The position numbers were made by a program, and so were the translations under genes. DNA of 9,396 nt from an uncultured Eggerthellaceae bacterium (GTDB lineage Bacteria > Actinomycetota > Coriobacteriia > Coriobacteriales > Eggerthellaceae). The notes under the pieces are model-generated. The model saw only the letters and a program-made list of their open reading frames with translations, was not told where the DNA came from and did not search any database. The stretch covers positions 1-9,396 of the forward strand of contig CAJTML010000083.1 of assembly GCA_910577495.1 (NCBI GenBank), written 5' to 3'. Positions 1-6,595 of this stretch are shown piece by piece; within the stretch, counting starts at the first letter, position 1, and the number at the start of each line of letters is the position of its first letter.

Positions 1-1301
1 AAGCACAGCATGGAATACATGCCTGAGCCCACGCCGCCGAAGACGACCTCGCCCATGCCCATGAGCACCAGCGACACCAGATTGGTCACCGGCGTCATGC
101 CTACAAGCGACGCATTGGCCGAACCATTTGAAGTGCCAGTTGCAAGCGTTGTCCAGAAAGCAGAAGCCGCAACGCCAAAACGCGTTTCTTTGCCTTCCAT
201 GTTGCCAGCGGATTGATCCACGCCACCCAGATACACGCTTCCATCAGCGGAAAGCTCGGGGGTTGCTGCGTGCTCTGCCATACCAACGATAGCAAGGGCG
301 GCCACCAACATCACGAGCATCACGCCCAAAATAACGCGCCCCTGCTTGCGGTTGCCTACAAAGCGTCCGAAGGCGAACACGAGCGCAATCGGAATCACCA
401 AAATTGACGCGCTTTGTACGATGTTTGATAACGGCGTGGGGTTTTCCAACATGCTGGCACCATTGGCACCCATATACCCGCCACCGTTGCTGCCGAGCTG
501 TTTGGGAGCAACCTGGCTGGCAATAGGGCCGCCTGGCACGGCCAGCTGCGTGATTTCGTCGGTCGCTTCGCCAGTCGCTTCGCCCGTGCCTTCGTCAGTC
601 GCTTCGCCCGTGCCTTCGCCCGACTCAACCGTCACCGGTTCAAGCAAGCTCACCGACTGGTACTCATCAAACGTTTGCGGCACGCCTTGGCTCACGTTTA
701 CGAGCGAGACCACCAAACACAGCGGCAACAGCACATAGAGCACCGCGCGCGTGGTATCAGCCCAAAAATTGCCCACGCGGCCTTCGTCGTCATCATCGGC
801 AACCATGCCGCGGAACAGCGCGTATACCACCGCAATGCCCACCGCAGGCGTCAAAACGTTGGCTACCGCCAGCCCCACCGCCTGCGAGAAATAGCTCATC
901 GTCTCTTCGCCCGCGTAGGCTTGCCAATTGGCGTTTGCTACATAGCTAGCAGCCGTATTAAGCGCTAAATCCCAGCTCAGCGATGGCATATGCTCGGGGT
1001 TGCCTGGCAACACTCCTTGCAACATTAAGATGGCGAACAGTCCTACAAACGAAACTACGGAAAACACGATCACGCAAAGCAAGTAGCGCTTCCAGGGCAT
1101 CATACGCGCAGCGTTGGTGCCAAGCGCCTTGTAGATCACGCGCTCTACCGGCTGCAATACGCGCCCCAAAACCGTGCGCTCACCAGCCATTACGCGGTTG
1201 AGATAGCCGCTTAGGGCATAGCCGCACACAAGCGCCAATGCCAACACAATCGCGCAACCAAACCACGCCTGAGCTGTTGTATTTTGCATCACATCCATCA
1301 T
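1..1301 (-). CDS. kdpA: KdpA, potassium-binding and translocating subunit of the Kdp K+-ATPase (partial, C-terminus off left edge)
   Basis: KdpA is the membrane channel-like subunit that selects K+ in the KdpFABC P-type ATPase. The frame is open from the ATG at 1301 to the window edge, giving 433 of the usual 550-600 residues. An AAGGTGG ribosome site lies just upstream of the ATG, and a second ATG follows directly. The first membrane helix is near residues 10-33. The family signature is clear around nt 450-500: KQLGSNGGGYMGANG followed by LENPTPLSNIVQ, matching the KdpA filter-region consensus GTNGGGFFNANS...ENPT. Near the edge, GGVGSGMYSML matches the later conserved GxGMY segment. An unusual Gly/Glu/Thr/Asp-rich insert occupies residues 226-249, in the extracellular loop before the GPIASQ segment. 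KdpF lies 54 nt upstream on the same strand; kdpB and kdpC are expected beyond the left edge. Identification is secure; the C-terminal third is not visible. Confidence 0.95.
   Translation of the reverse strand, partial: MMDVMQNTTAQAWFGCAIVLALALVCGYALSGYLNRVMAGERTVLGRVLQPVERVIYKALGTNAARMMPWKRYLLCVIVFSVVSFVGLFAILMLQGVLPGNPEHMPSLSWDLALNTAASYVANANWQAYAGEETMSYFSQAVGLAVANVLTPAVGIAVVYALFRGMVADDDDEGRVGNFWADTTRAVLYVLLPLCLVVSLVNVSQGVPQTFDEYQSVSLLEPVTVESGEGTGEATDEGTGEATGEATDEITQLAVPGGPIASQVAPKQLGSNGGGYMGANGASMLENPTPLSNIVQSASILVIPIALVFAFGRFVGNRKQGRVILGVMLVMLVAALAIVGMAEHAATPELSADGSVYLGGVDQSAGNMEGKETRFGVAASAFWTTLATGTSNGSANASLVGMTPVTNLVSLVLMGMGEVVFGGVGSGMYSMLC
555..626 (-). repeat. Low-complexity Gly/Glu/Ala/Thr/Asp repeat inside kdpA
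   Basis: This in-frame tract of imperfect 12- to 18-bp repeats encodes SGEGTGEATDEGTGEATGEA followed by TDE. Units of the form GEAT and DEGT recur. It sits between the conserved KdpA segment resembling YQSVSLLEP and the GPIASQ segment, where Escherichia coli KdpA has only a short loop. The insert is strongly acidic, and by KdpA topology it should face the outside. Repeat-slippage growth is a plausible origin; this is inference. Confidence 0.85.
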
Positions 1302-1335
1302 GTTCACTCACCACCTTGTGCACGTATCCCGCATT

Positions 1336-1349
1336 GCTTGACAGCAAGC
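1336..1349 (-). other. Small intercistronic hairpin between kdpF and kdpA
   Basis: GCTTG and CAAGC form a perfect 5-bp stem around a 4-nt loop in the 54-nt gap between the two genes. There is no T tract, so it is not a terminator. It could tune mRNA stability or the relative translation of the two cistrons, but the stem is short and may be chance. Confidence 0.3.
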
Positions 1350-1355
1350 CGCCTC

Positions 1356-1448
1356 TTAGCGACCATCGCCGCCTCGCAGCAAAACCACCAACAGATACGC
1401 TGCACAAGCTAATCCCGCAGCTCCAACAAAACCGGTCAACAATGACAT
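1356..1448 (-). CDS. kdpF: KdpF, small stabilising subunit of the Kdp K+-ATPase
   Basis: A 30-codon reading frame starts with ATG at 1448 and stops with TAA at 1356-1358. It encodes a single hydrophobic helix (about residues 5-24, with AAGLACAAYLLVVLL) and a short basic tail, RGGDGR. E. coli KdpF is 29 residues, a single transmembrane helix that stabilises the KdpABC complex, so length, hydrophobicity and position directly before kdpA all agree. A GAAAGG ribosome site lies about 12 nt before the ATG. The protein is too short for ordinary gene callers and is easily missed. Its identity rests on position and architecture, because KdpF sequences are little conserved. Confidence 0.85.
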   Translation of the reverse strand: MSLLTGFVGAAGLACAAYLLVVLLRGGDGR

Positions 1449-1476
1449 AGCTGCCTGCCTTTCATCTACAAGACAC

Positions 1477-1544
1477 AGCATATCCAGACGTGCATAAACG
1501 CCCCATTAAGGTTTTGTTGCGGGTATTAAGATCGTATTAAGATT
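1477..1544 (-). promoter_or_regulatory. Putative kdp promoter with tandem 11-bp repeats, candidate KdpE-type operator
   Basis: On the plus strand, GTATTAAGATC (1523-1533) is followed at once by GTATTAAGATT (1534-1544), identical in 10 of 11 bases. A third ATTAAG occurs at 1505-1510. OmpR/PhoB-family response regulators, to which KdpE belongs, bind head-to-tail repeats about 11 bp apart. A minus-strand TATGCT (1482-1477) could be the -10 box, placing the transcript start about 20 nt before kdpF. No good -35 box is visible, as expected for an activator-dependent promoter. The distal repeats overlap the last codons of the luxR gene. Assignment to KdpE is inference, since kdpDE is not in the window. 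Confidence 0.5.
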
Positions 1545-3054
1545 GCTTATCTACCATATCAATAAGCTGCTGCTTTGAGTGAATGTGTAGCTTCTTGTAG
1601 ATACTTTTGACGTGTTCGCGTACCGTGTTTTCAGAAACGAAAAGCCGCTTGGCAATGCTTGCGCGCGTATGCCCTTGCGCCAGATAGCGAAACACCTCAG
1701 ACTCTCGCTCGGTCAGCCGATACTTGCGCGCAAGCTCCGCACAACGCGCGGCATGCGGATCATGAGGCTCAGGTGTGAGCGCTTGATCGGGTGAGGCCTC
1801 AGCAGCTGCTGCGGCAGACGTCGCCCCTTCGGCCGCCTGCTCTACTTGCAATGCAGGGGCGAAAGTTTCGGGCGAACCCTGTTCTGCTTCGGATGATCGG
1901 GTAGACTCTTGCGGAGCAGTTGCCTTGATTACAAACTTATTACCGAGTAAAAGAATGGAAGCAACCGCCACCATAAAAGCAAGGAGCACCACGCTATTCA
2001 TCAGCGGTTGAGATCCCGTACCGCCAAGCGGTATCAGTACCTGACCTGTAAATACTCCTATCGCATGACCCGTACACAATATCGCCCACGCTGCCGGGAA
2101 TATAAACGATAGTGAAATAATGCGGCGTTTATGTATCCCAACAAGAACCAAAAGCACTAATACCTTCAATACTTGCCAGGCAAACAAAGTTGCAGATAGC
2201 CAGATTGGTGCCAAGTCTAACCAGACAATATTCAGAAGAATGATCGCCAATAAAACGATTGCGAATCCTTTTATGAGCGTGATGGTTTGTATGGATCTAC
2301 GATGTATTCCCAACAACAAAACAAGCAGCATGCAAACGGCAATGCCAAACACAGAAACCGTTTCATTGATAACGCGCATTTTTTCTTCTGTTGATCCCTC
2401 GGCCGTTGTGCCAGCAACAATTCCAAGAGCTATTGCGAAAAGCGCAATTCCAATCGCGAGTTTTGTAAATTCAGCAGGGTGCTTCGGCCGAATAAGAAGC
2501 GAGGAGTTTTCAAGGCGCTCTCCTTTCATTACGACAGCAGCACACACAAGCGATCCTGCTCCGCAAAGGGGCACAAACACGGGAATCCCCATCTCAGCGC
2601 CATTCATAAGCAGATAGTCAACGCAACTCCCTACAAGCATGCCTCCGCAAGCAACCCAAAGCAGGGATTTATCCGAATAATGAGACAACGCTGTTGCCCA
2701 AACATACGCCATGGCAGCTATAGAGAAGCCCACGACTACCGCACCAAGATACACTCCCCACAAGGAGAGCAGCGTACGGGAAAGCAGAACGATAGCCACA
2801 GCGCATATCACAACAGCCAAGGCACCAAGCCCAAGCATCCACGAAAATGAAAAGGCATCTCGATCCTGTTTGTAGGCAATAAGACAAAATACAAGGAGTA
2901 TGCAAGCGCTTACATCGCTGACGGCTAAAGGCGAGACAAATAGTCCAGAAGAGCTTGGGAACAAAAACAAGACCGCAGCATTTTGCCACGCAAAAAAGAG
3001 GCCAAACCCAAGTATGGCCAAAGAAACTCGCATAGTATTTGTTTGCTGCGTCAC
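1537..3054 (-). CDS. LuxR-family transcriptional regulator with a multi-pass membrane sensor domain
   Basis: This 505-residue protein starts at a GTG at 3054, chosen because GGGAGG lies 6 nt upstream; an ATG at codon 8 is an alternative. Residues 8-370 hold about 12 hydrophobic segments. A low-complexity Ala/Glu/Pro/Ser linker runs from about 378 to 435. Residues 440-505 form a classic LuxR/GerE helix-turn-helix: LTERESEVFRYLAQGHTRA, then IAKRLFVSENTVREHVK. The C-terminal domain should bind DNA as a dimer, while the membrane part presumably senses a small molecule or envelope signal. No autoinducer-binding or response-regulator receiver domain is present. This architecture is abundant in Eggerthellaceae, commonly beside Tat-exported flavoprotein reductases, as here, where the reductase gene is divergent and 193 bp away. 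Control of that neighbour is therefore likely, but inferred. No clear terminator separates the gene from kdpF downstream. Confidence 0.93.
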   Translation of the reverse strand: MTQQTNTMRVSLAILGFGLFFAWQNAAVLFLFPSSSGLFVSPLAVSDVSACILLVFCLIAYKQDRDAFSFSWMLGLGALAVVICAVAIVLLSRTLLSLWGVYLGAVVVGFSIAAMAYVWATALSHYSDKSLLWVACGGMLVGSCVDYLLMNGAEMGIPVFVPLCGAGSLVCAAVVMKGERLENSSLLIRPKHPAEFTKLAIGIALFAIALGIVAGTTAEGSTEEKMRVINETVSVFGIAVCMLLVLLLGIHRRSIQTITLIKGFAIVLLAIILLNIVWLDLAPIWLSATLFAWQVLKVLVLLVLVGIHKRRIISLSFIFPAAWAILCTGHAIGVFTGQVLIPLGGTGSQPLMNSVVLLAFMVAVASILLLGNKFVIKATAPQESTRSSEAEQGSPETFAPALQVEQAAEGATSAAAAAEASPDQALTPEPHDPHAARCAELARKYRLTERESEVFRYLAQGHTRASIAKRLFVSENTVREHVKSIYKKLHIHSKQQLIDMVDKQS

Positions 3055-3247
3055 GGTTCCCTCCCTTCCCCGAAACGTGTTATGAATTTAACTTACGCCG
3101 TTTTTGCGCTGATGACAAGCGTATTTTCAAAAACCACCCGTTTGTGGTTACCGCACTGCAACTATCTTATGACTCGGAAGGCAACAGCTGACAAGCAATT
3201 TCTCAACGCTTAGCTGTTGTAAGAGAGAGAACCTCAAAGGAGGGGTT
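3055..3247. promoter_or_regulatory. Divergent control region with two dyads between luxR and the flavoprotein gene
   Basis: Two perfect inverted repeats are visible. The first is AACCAC (3132-3137) and GTGGTT (3144-3149), separated by 6 nt. The second is CAACAGCT (3182-3189) and AGCTGTTG (3212-3219), separated by 22 nt, with centres 30 bp apart, or about three helical turns. A possible plus-strand -10, TATCTT, lies at 3163-3168, which puts the first dyad over the -35 position and the second inside the mRNA leader. AAAGGAGG at 3236-3243 is a strong ribosome site for the flavoprotein. The first dyad is the better operator candidate for the neighbouring LuxR protein; the second could act as DNA site or leader hairpin. 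The promoter of luxR itself could not be placed convincingly. Confidence 0.5.
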
Positions 3248-5149
3248 ATGAAACAAACTGAGAAAGGCGTATCTCGCCGTTCATTTCTCAAAGGTGCAGC
3301 CCTTGCTGGCGTAGGTGCAGCAGCCACCTCTATGATTGCAGGATGCGCACCACAAGCAAGCGAAGACGCAAAAAACGCTGAAGATCTTGCTGCTACCGGC
3401 ACGACTGCATCAGGCAATCCCGCATGGCTCGGTGACGCTCCCGTTATCGACGAAGCTGACGTTGTTCGCACCATTGACACCGAACTCTTGGTTATTGGTG
3501 GTGGCGAAAGCGGTGTTCCTGCATCACGTCGCGCTGCAGAGCTGGGCATGAAAGTCGTTGTTATGGAGAAGCAGCCCGAAGACACATGGGCACCCATTGG
3601 CTGCGACGCGGGCACTGTCAACTCACAGGCTTACCTTGAAACGGGCGCTGAGCCTATTGACGAGATGGAAGTACTTAATGAATGGCAACGCCGTAATTAT
3701 TGTCGCACCATGCCGTCGGTTGCAAAGATGTATGCAACCCGATCGGGTGAAGTCTATGACTGGGTTTGCGAGCTTGCTCCCCAAGAAGTACTTGACGAAT
3801 TCCGCGTGCTTTATGGATTCCCCAATGGCCGAAATCGTGTTGCGGTAAACCATGCAGGATATACCTCTTTCCCAGGAAACATATCTCATCGTGACTTCAA
3901 CAACACGCTTGGCAAAGGCGAGAACCAGCCGGCATGGGGCGCAATCATGCGTTATAGCATCGAGAAATCCCAGGAGCTTGGTGCAGAATGGCTTTTCTCC
4001 ACCTCAGCTCTGGTACTGATTCAGGACGAAGAAGGCAGCGTAACTGGCGCTTACGGCGAAGGCCCTGATGGCATTGTTCGCGTAAATGCTGACGCAGTAC
4101 TTCTGGCTTGCGGTGACTTCTCAGGCAACGGTGAGATGGTTTTGGCGCTCAATGACGAGGTTCGCCAAATTGCCGAGACTTCCGACATTGACACCTCAGA
4201 TCCGTCTGGCTTCCTGGGCATGGGCCAAGATGGTATGGGTCACAAGTTGGCTTGCTGGGCAGGCGCTGTAATGGAACCCGGCCCGCGTGCTGCTATGAAC
4301 TTCGGCAACGGCATGGGTGCACCTGGCCTGACGGCAGTTGGTAACTACCCGGTCTTTGGCCCGGACGGCAAGCGCTTCTACAATGATTCGCAGCTGCAAT
4401 TCGGCGGGCAAGGCTTCTTCTTCCGTCGTCCACGTGGTGAGAAAATGTGCACCATTGCTGATGGCAAATGGGAAGAAAACATCTTGAACCAAGGCTACGA
4501 GCACAATATGTCTTCGACAACGTGCGCTCGCGAATGGGACTTGGTGAAAGAATGCATGGCAAATTATGTCACCGGCCCCGATGGCTTTGAGGTATACGGC
4601 TTCACTGGTTACGGCATGAACAAGTCAAGGATGTTCGCAGCCGAAACGCTTGAAGAGCTGGCTGATATCTTGGGCTATGAAGGCGAAGCAAAACAGGGTC
4701 TGCTGGACGAAATTGCTCACTACAACGAGATGTGTGCTGCAGGTAAAGACACCGACTGGGGACGCGACGCCTCTCTTATGACGCCACTTGATACCCCGCC
4801 ATTCTTTGGAGTATCCGTAGAAACTGATAAAGGTCGCGTTGCTTCGGGTATGGTGCAGATGTCAGGCGTTTTGGTCAACGACAACCAACAGGTTCGTCGT
4901 GTTGACGATAGCATCATCAAGGGTCTCTATGCTTGCGGCAATACCGCAGGTGGCCGTTACGCCATGCAGTATCACACGATCATTACTGGTAATTCAGTAG
5001 GCTTGGCAATCACGCAAGGCTATTGCACTGCTGAGCACATTGCCGAGAGTCTGGAAGCTGACAAGGCATACGCCGATGAGTACGCTGCCAAGTTGGCCGA
5101 ACTGGCTGAGGCACGCGCCAACCAGCCCCAGGGTGGCCCTCCGATGTAG
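3248..5149 (+). CDS. Tat-exported, probably lipid-anchored FAD-dependent reductase of the fumarate reductase flavoprotein superfamily
   Basis: This 633-residue protein begins with a twin-arginine signal (SRRSFLKG, residues 9-16), a hydrophobic stretch and a lipobox-like IAGC with Cys33, so it is probably folded in the cytoplasm, exported and lipid-anchored. The FAD-binding Rossmann motif is at 81-108 (LVIGGGESGV, then VVVMEK). A second FAD segment at 557-598 (KGLYACGNTAGGRY, ITGNSVGLAITQG) closes the fold. A GMGQDGMGHKLACWAGA stretch at 324-340 is family-typical. The substrate residues of fumarate reductases are not recognisable: the usual HGxNRLGGN is GRYAMQYHTIITGN, and the usual His-Thr before the final FAD segment is missing. 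The electron acceptor is therefore probably not fumarate and cannot be named. No multihaem cytochrome domain or membrane quinol partner is encoded nearby, so electrons must come from an unlinked protein. The divergent membrane LuxR gene is the likely regulator. Confidence 0.88.
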   Translation: MKQTEKGVSRRSFLKGAALAGVGAAATSMIAGCAPQASEDAKNAEDLAATGTTASGNPAWLGDAPVIDEADVVRTIDTELLVIGGGESGVPASRRAAELGMKVVVMEKQPEDTWAPIGCDAGTVNSQAYLETGAEPIDEMEVLNEWQRRNYCRTMPSVAKMYATRSGEVYDWVCELAPQEVLDEFRVLYGFPNGRNRVAVNHAGYTSFPGNISHRDFNNTLGKGENQPAWGAIMRYSIEKSQELGAEWLFSTSALVLIQDEEGSVTGAYGEGPDGIVRVNADAVLLACGDFSGNGEMVLALNDEVRQIAETSDIDTSDPSGFLGMGQDGMGHKLACWAGAVMEPGPRAAMNFGNGMGAPGLTAVGNYPVFGPDGKRFYNDSQLQFGGQGFFFRRPRGEKMCTIADGKWEENILNQGYEHNMSSTTCAREWDLVKECMANYVTGPDGFEVYGFTGYGMNKSRMFAAETLEELADILGYEGEAKQGLLDEIAHYNEMCAAGKDTDWGRDASLMTPLDTPPFFGVSVETDKGRVASGMVQMSGVLVNDNQQVRRVDDSIIKGLYACGNTAGGRYAMQYHTIITGNSVGLAITQGYCTAEHIAESLEADKAYADEYAAKLAELAEARANQPQGGPPM

Positions 5150-5212
5150 GCCGTGCGCTTAACTACACTCCCTCCTTATTAATTTGTGTGACTGTTTGAA
5201 GTTACACACTTC

Positions 5213-5251
5213 GACCCCGCGACATCCCCTCCCACGTCGCGGGGTCTTTTT
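5213..5251 (+). terminator. Intrinsic terminator of the flavoprotein gene
   Basis: A perfect 11-bp GC-rich stem, GACCCCGCGAC (5213-5223) with GTCGCGGGGTC (5236-5246), encloses a 12-nt loop and is followed at once by five T's. It is 63 nt after the flavoprotein stop codon. A weaker upstream hairpin (5185-5193 with 5200-5208, one G-U pair) may protect the mRNA end. The rest of 5252-5420 shows no convincing feature. Confidence 0.93.
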
Positions 5252-5434
5252 CGCGGTCACGTTTGTTTGCAGCCGCGTATCATCAACGCTACAGTTCGGC
5301 ATAAACGCCATCTCACGCGCCATTTTTCGACACCTCACGCACTACCATTGATGATGTGAGCGGTGGTGTGCGCTTCGTGTGGGTGCTCTACCGCATACAT
5401 ACTTATGAAAGCTCGTGGCTAAAGGAGGCACACT

Positions 5435-5752
5435 ATGTCGCATAGAGAGCAATATCAGCACGTTATTGAGCTGCAAGAACGCGTTGTTCGCGAAATGAAG
5501 CGCTTGGAGGCTGAGGGTCAGGTTCCGTCTGCACTGGAGCATGCCAAGGAAAAGGCTGTTGCATGGGCAGCGGCAGTGGACAAAGAAGACGGCAACGACA
5601 AGTCATATCGCGAGTGGCCGCCCAAGCAATTCGCCCATGAACTGAAGAAGAACATCAACTTGTTTGGCAACCACGAGGGTACGCAGTTTGTTCGCGAGTA
5701 CGAAGAAGCGGTTGGCAAGATCAAGTACAACGCGGATCACGAAGAGGTCTAA
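5435..5752 (+). CDS. Small charged hypothetical protein, 105 aa
   Basis: I do not recognise this family. The ATG at 5435 is well supported by AAAGGAGG at 5421-5428, a near-perfect ribosome site that suggests efficient translation. The protein is highly charged, has no cysteine, signal peptide or membrane segment, and should be soluble. The N-terminal 45 residues look helical and possibly coiled-coil (EQYQHVIELQERVVREMKRL). The middle holds a short YREWPPKQF segment. The C-terminal half (NINLFGNHEGTQFVREYEEA) looks helical again. It stands alone between two terminators, so it is probably a monocistronic unit with no functional link to the flavoprotein or the convergent toxin-antitoxin pair. 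A small housekeeping or stress protein is possible, but nothing in the sequence decides it. Confidence 0.8.
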   Translation: MSHREQYQHVIELQERVVREMKRLEAEGQVPSALEHAKEKAVAWAAAVDKEDGNDKSYREWPPKQFAHELKKNINLFGNHEGTQFVREYEEAVGKIKYNADHEEV

Positions 5753-5779
5753 AGCGCTGCTTGCTACCTACTGATAGCG

Positions 5780-5801
5780 GCAGGAGCATATAGCCTCCTG
5801 C
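5780..5801 (+). other. Hairpin in the 3' region of the 105-aa gene
   Basis: GCAGGAG (5780-5786) and CTCCTGC (5795-5801) form a perfect 7-bp stem with an 8-nt loop. There is no T tract, so this is probably an mRNA-end stabilising structure before the real terminator 18 nt further on. Confidence 0.5.
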
Positions 5802-5818
5802 TCAGATTGCACTTATAC

Positions 5819-5842
5819 AAAAGCGCTCTTACGAGCGCTTTT
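5819..5842. terminator. Bidirectional intrinsic terminator between convergent genes
   Basis: AAAAGCGCTC (5819-5828) and GAGCGCTTTT (5833-5842) form a perfect 10-bp palindrome with a 4-nt loop. The A run on one side and T run on the other give a U tail in both directions. It therefore serves the 105-aa gene on the plus strand and the toxin gene on the minus strand, whose stop codon is at 5874-5876. Confidence 0.88.
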
Positions 5843-5873
5843 GTGTTGCAATGGTATGCGGGGTTGGATGCTT

Positions 5874-6143
5874 CTATTGAGCGGCTCGCTGATGGATGAG
5901 CCCCAGTACTACAACAGCGTCATCTTGAGGTAAATATTCATATATAACATCAAAAGGCGAGACCACTAACTTCCGTACGTGAGATCCAAAGCGACGACGA
6001 ATCGATTGAGGAAGAAGCGTCGAACCAAGTTCTGGATTCTCCTTTAAAAGAGCTATCCGATCGAGAATCTCATCAAGCTTTTCTTCTCGTTGAACCAAAT
6101 GCACATCATCCATAAAGCCTTCAGTGAAGATAACCTCAGCCAT
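5874..6143 (-). CDS. RelE/ParE-superfamily toxin of a type II toxin-antitoxin pair
   Basis: This 89-residue basic protein has the size and pattern of the RelE/ParE fold. An N-terminal strand (MAEVIFTEGF) is followed by two helices (about residues 14-45, including EEKLDEILDRIALLKENPEL). A C-terminal sheet then reads VRKLVVSPFDVIYEYL, then DAVVVLGLIHQRA, with the usual Arg, Tyr and His-x-Arg positions. Members either cleave mRNA on the ribosome or poison gyrase; the sequence alone does not say which. Its ATG overlaps the antitoxin stop by 8 nt (shared ATGGCTGA), so the two are translationally coupled, with the antitoxin made first. No truncation is seen. Confidence is high for the superfamily and low for the specific biochemical activity. 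Confidence 0.85.
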   Translation of the reverse strand: MAEVIFTEGFMDDVHLVQREEKLDEILDRIALLKENPELGSTLLPQSIRRRFGSHVRKLVVSPFDVIYEYLPQDDAVVVLGLIHQRAAQ

Positions 6144-6435
6144 TGAAGTACCGTCTTTTCAGTTCATCCCGAGCAGCCTCAACACCCTCAACAACACGAC
6201 CTGCTTGATAGTCTGCACGACCGCGCTCAATACCAAAAGCAAGACGCTCTTCATAAGCAGCTTGTTCGGCAGCTTCAGCAAGCGCGCGTTCAAATATCTC
6301 TTCCGAGCAAAACACGTAGGCACCAACACCGTTTTCCGTAATTCGCACGAGGTGGTCTTGTGCTGCGCGTTTCACATCGCTTTGTTTTTTTTGCAAAGCT
6401 GAGACAGGGAAAATAGGATCCATGGCGGTATCCAT
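6136..6435 (-). CDS. Phd/YefM-like antitoxin of the type II toxin-antitoxin pair
   Basis: This 99-residue protein has an N-terminal Phd/YefM-type DNA-binding region: FPVSALQKKQSDVKRAA, then DHLVRITENGVGAYVFCSEE and a helix. This matches the family pattern in which a short strand and helix precede VxITxxGxxxxVxxSxEEY. The C-terminal half (about residues 50-99) is long, charged and helical, as expected of the disordered toxin-wrapping segment. The ATG at 6435 is supported by AAAGGA about 9 nt upstream; a second in-frame ATG four codons in is possible. It is first in the two-gene operon, and it probably binds the AT-rich palindromic promoter region just upstream to repress it, as is general for this family. 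Confidence 0.82.
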   Translation of the reverse strand: MDTAMDPIFPVSALQKKQSDVKRAAQDHLVRITENGVGAYVFCSEEIFERALAEAAEQAAYEERLAFGIERGRADYQAGRVVEGVEAARDELKRRYFNG

Positions 6436-6460
6436 TATTGCATCCTTTCATACATAGCTT

Positions 6461-6501
6461 TATGCATACAATTATATACCAGATTTGATACTCAGCATCA
6501 A
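6461..6501 (-). promoter_or_regulatory. Toxin-antitoxin promoter and likely autoregulatory operator
   Basis: On the minus strand a perfect TATAAT (6476-6471) lies 36 nt before the antitoxin ATG. A TTGATG -35-like box sits at 6501-6496, although the 19-nt spacer is longer than ideal. The palindrome TATGCATA (6461-6468) covers the expected transcript start. Related ATGTATG/TATGCAT words continue toward the gene (6446-6470), giving repeated half-sites of the kind Phd-type antitoxins bind. Confidence 0.6.
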
Positions 6502-6595
6502 AGGGCAACAAACCGTATAGAAGCGAAATACAAAAGTGGGAGCGCTGACCCCTCATTAACCAACTGAAAACGCAAAAAGCCGCTCTGGCGTTAAG

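Noticed and set aside
346..968. Plus-strand frames of 130 and 97 codons in the kdpA region
   Set aside because: They are antisense to kdpA. The Ser/Pro/Val repeat in the first is just the complement of the kdpA acidic repeat.
1..1301. Possibility that kdpA is broken
   Set aside because: I followed the minus frame from 1301 toward the edge and found no stop or frameshift; conserved motifs stay in one frame. It is only cut by the window boundary.
2120..2850. Two overlapping plus-strand frames of 165 and 123 codons
   Set aside because: They lie fully inside the minus-strand membrane LuxR gene, lack ribosome sites and have no recognisable domains.
3085..3118. luxR promoter from TTGTCA and TAAATT on the minus strand
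   Set aside because: The spacer would be 22 nt, too long for a standard housekeeping promoter.
3248..5149. Naming the flavoprotein as fumarate or urocanate reductase
   Set aside because: The substrate-binding signatures of characterised members are not visible, so only the superfamily can be supported.
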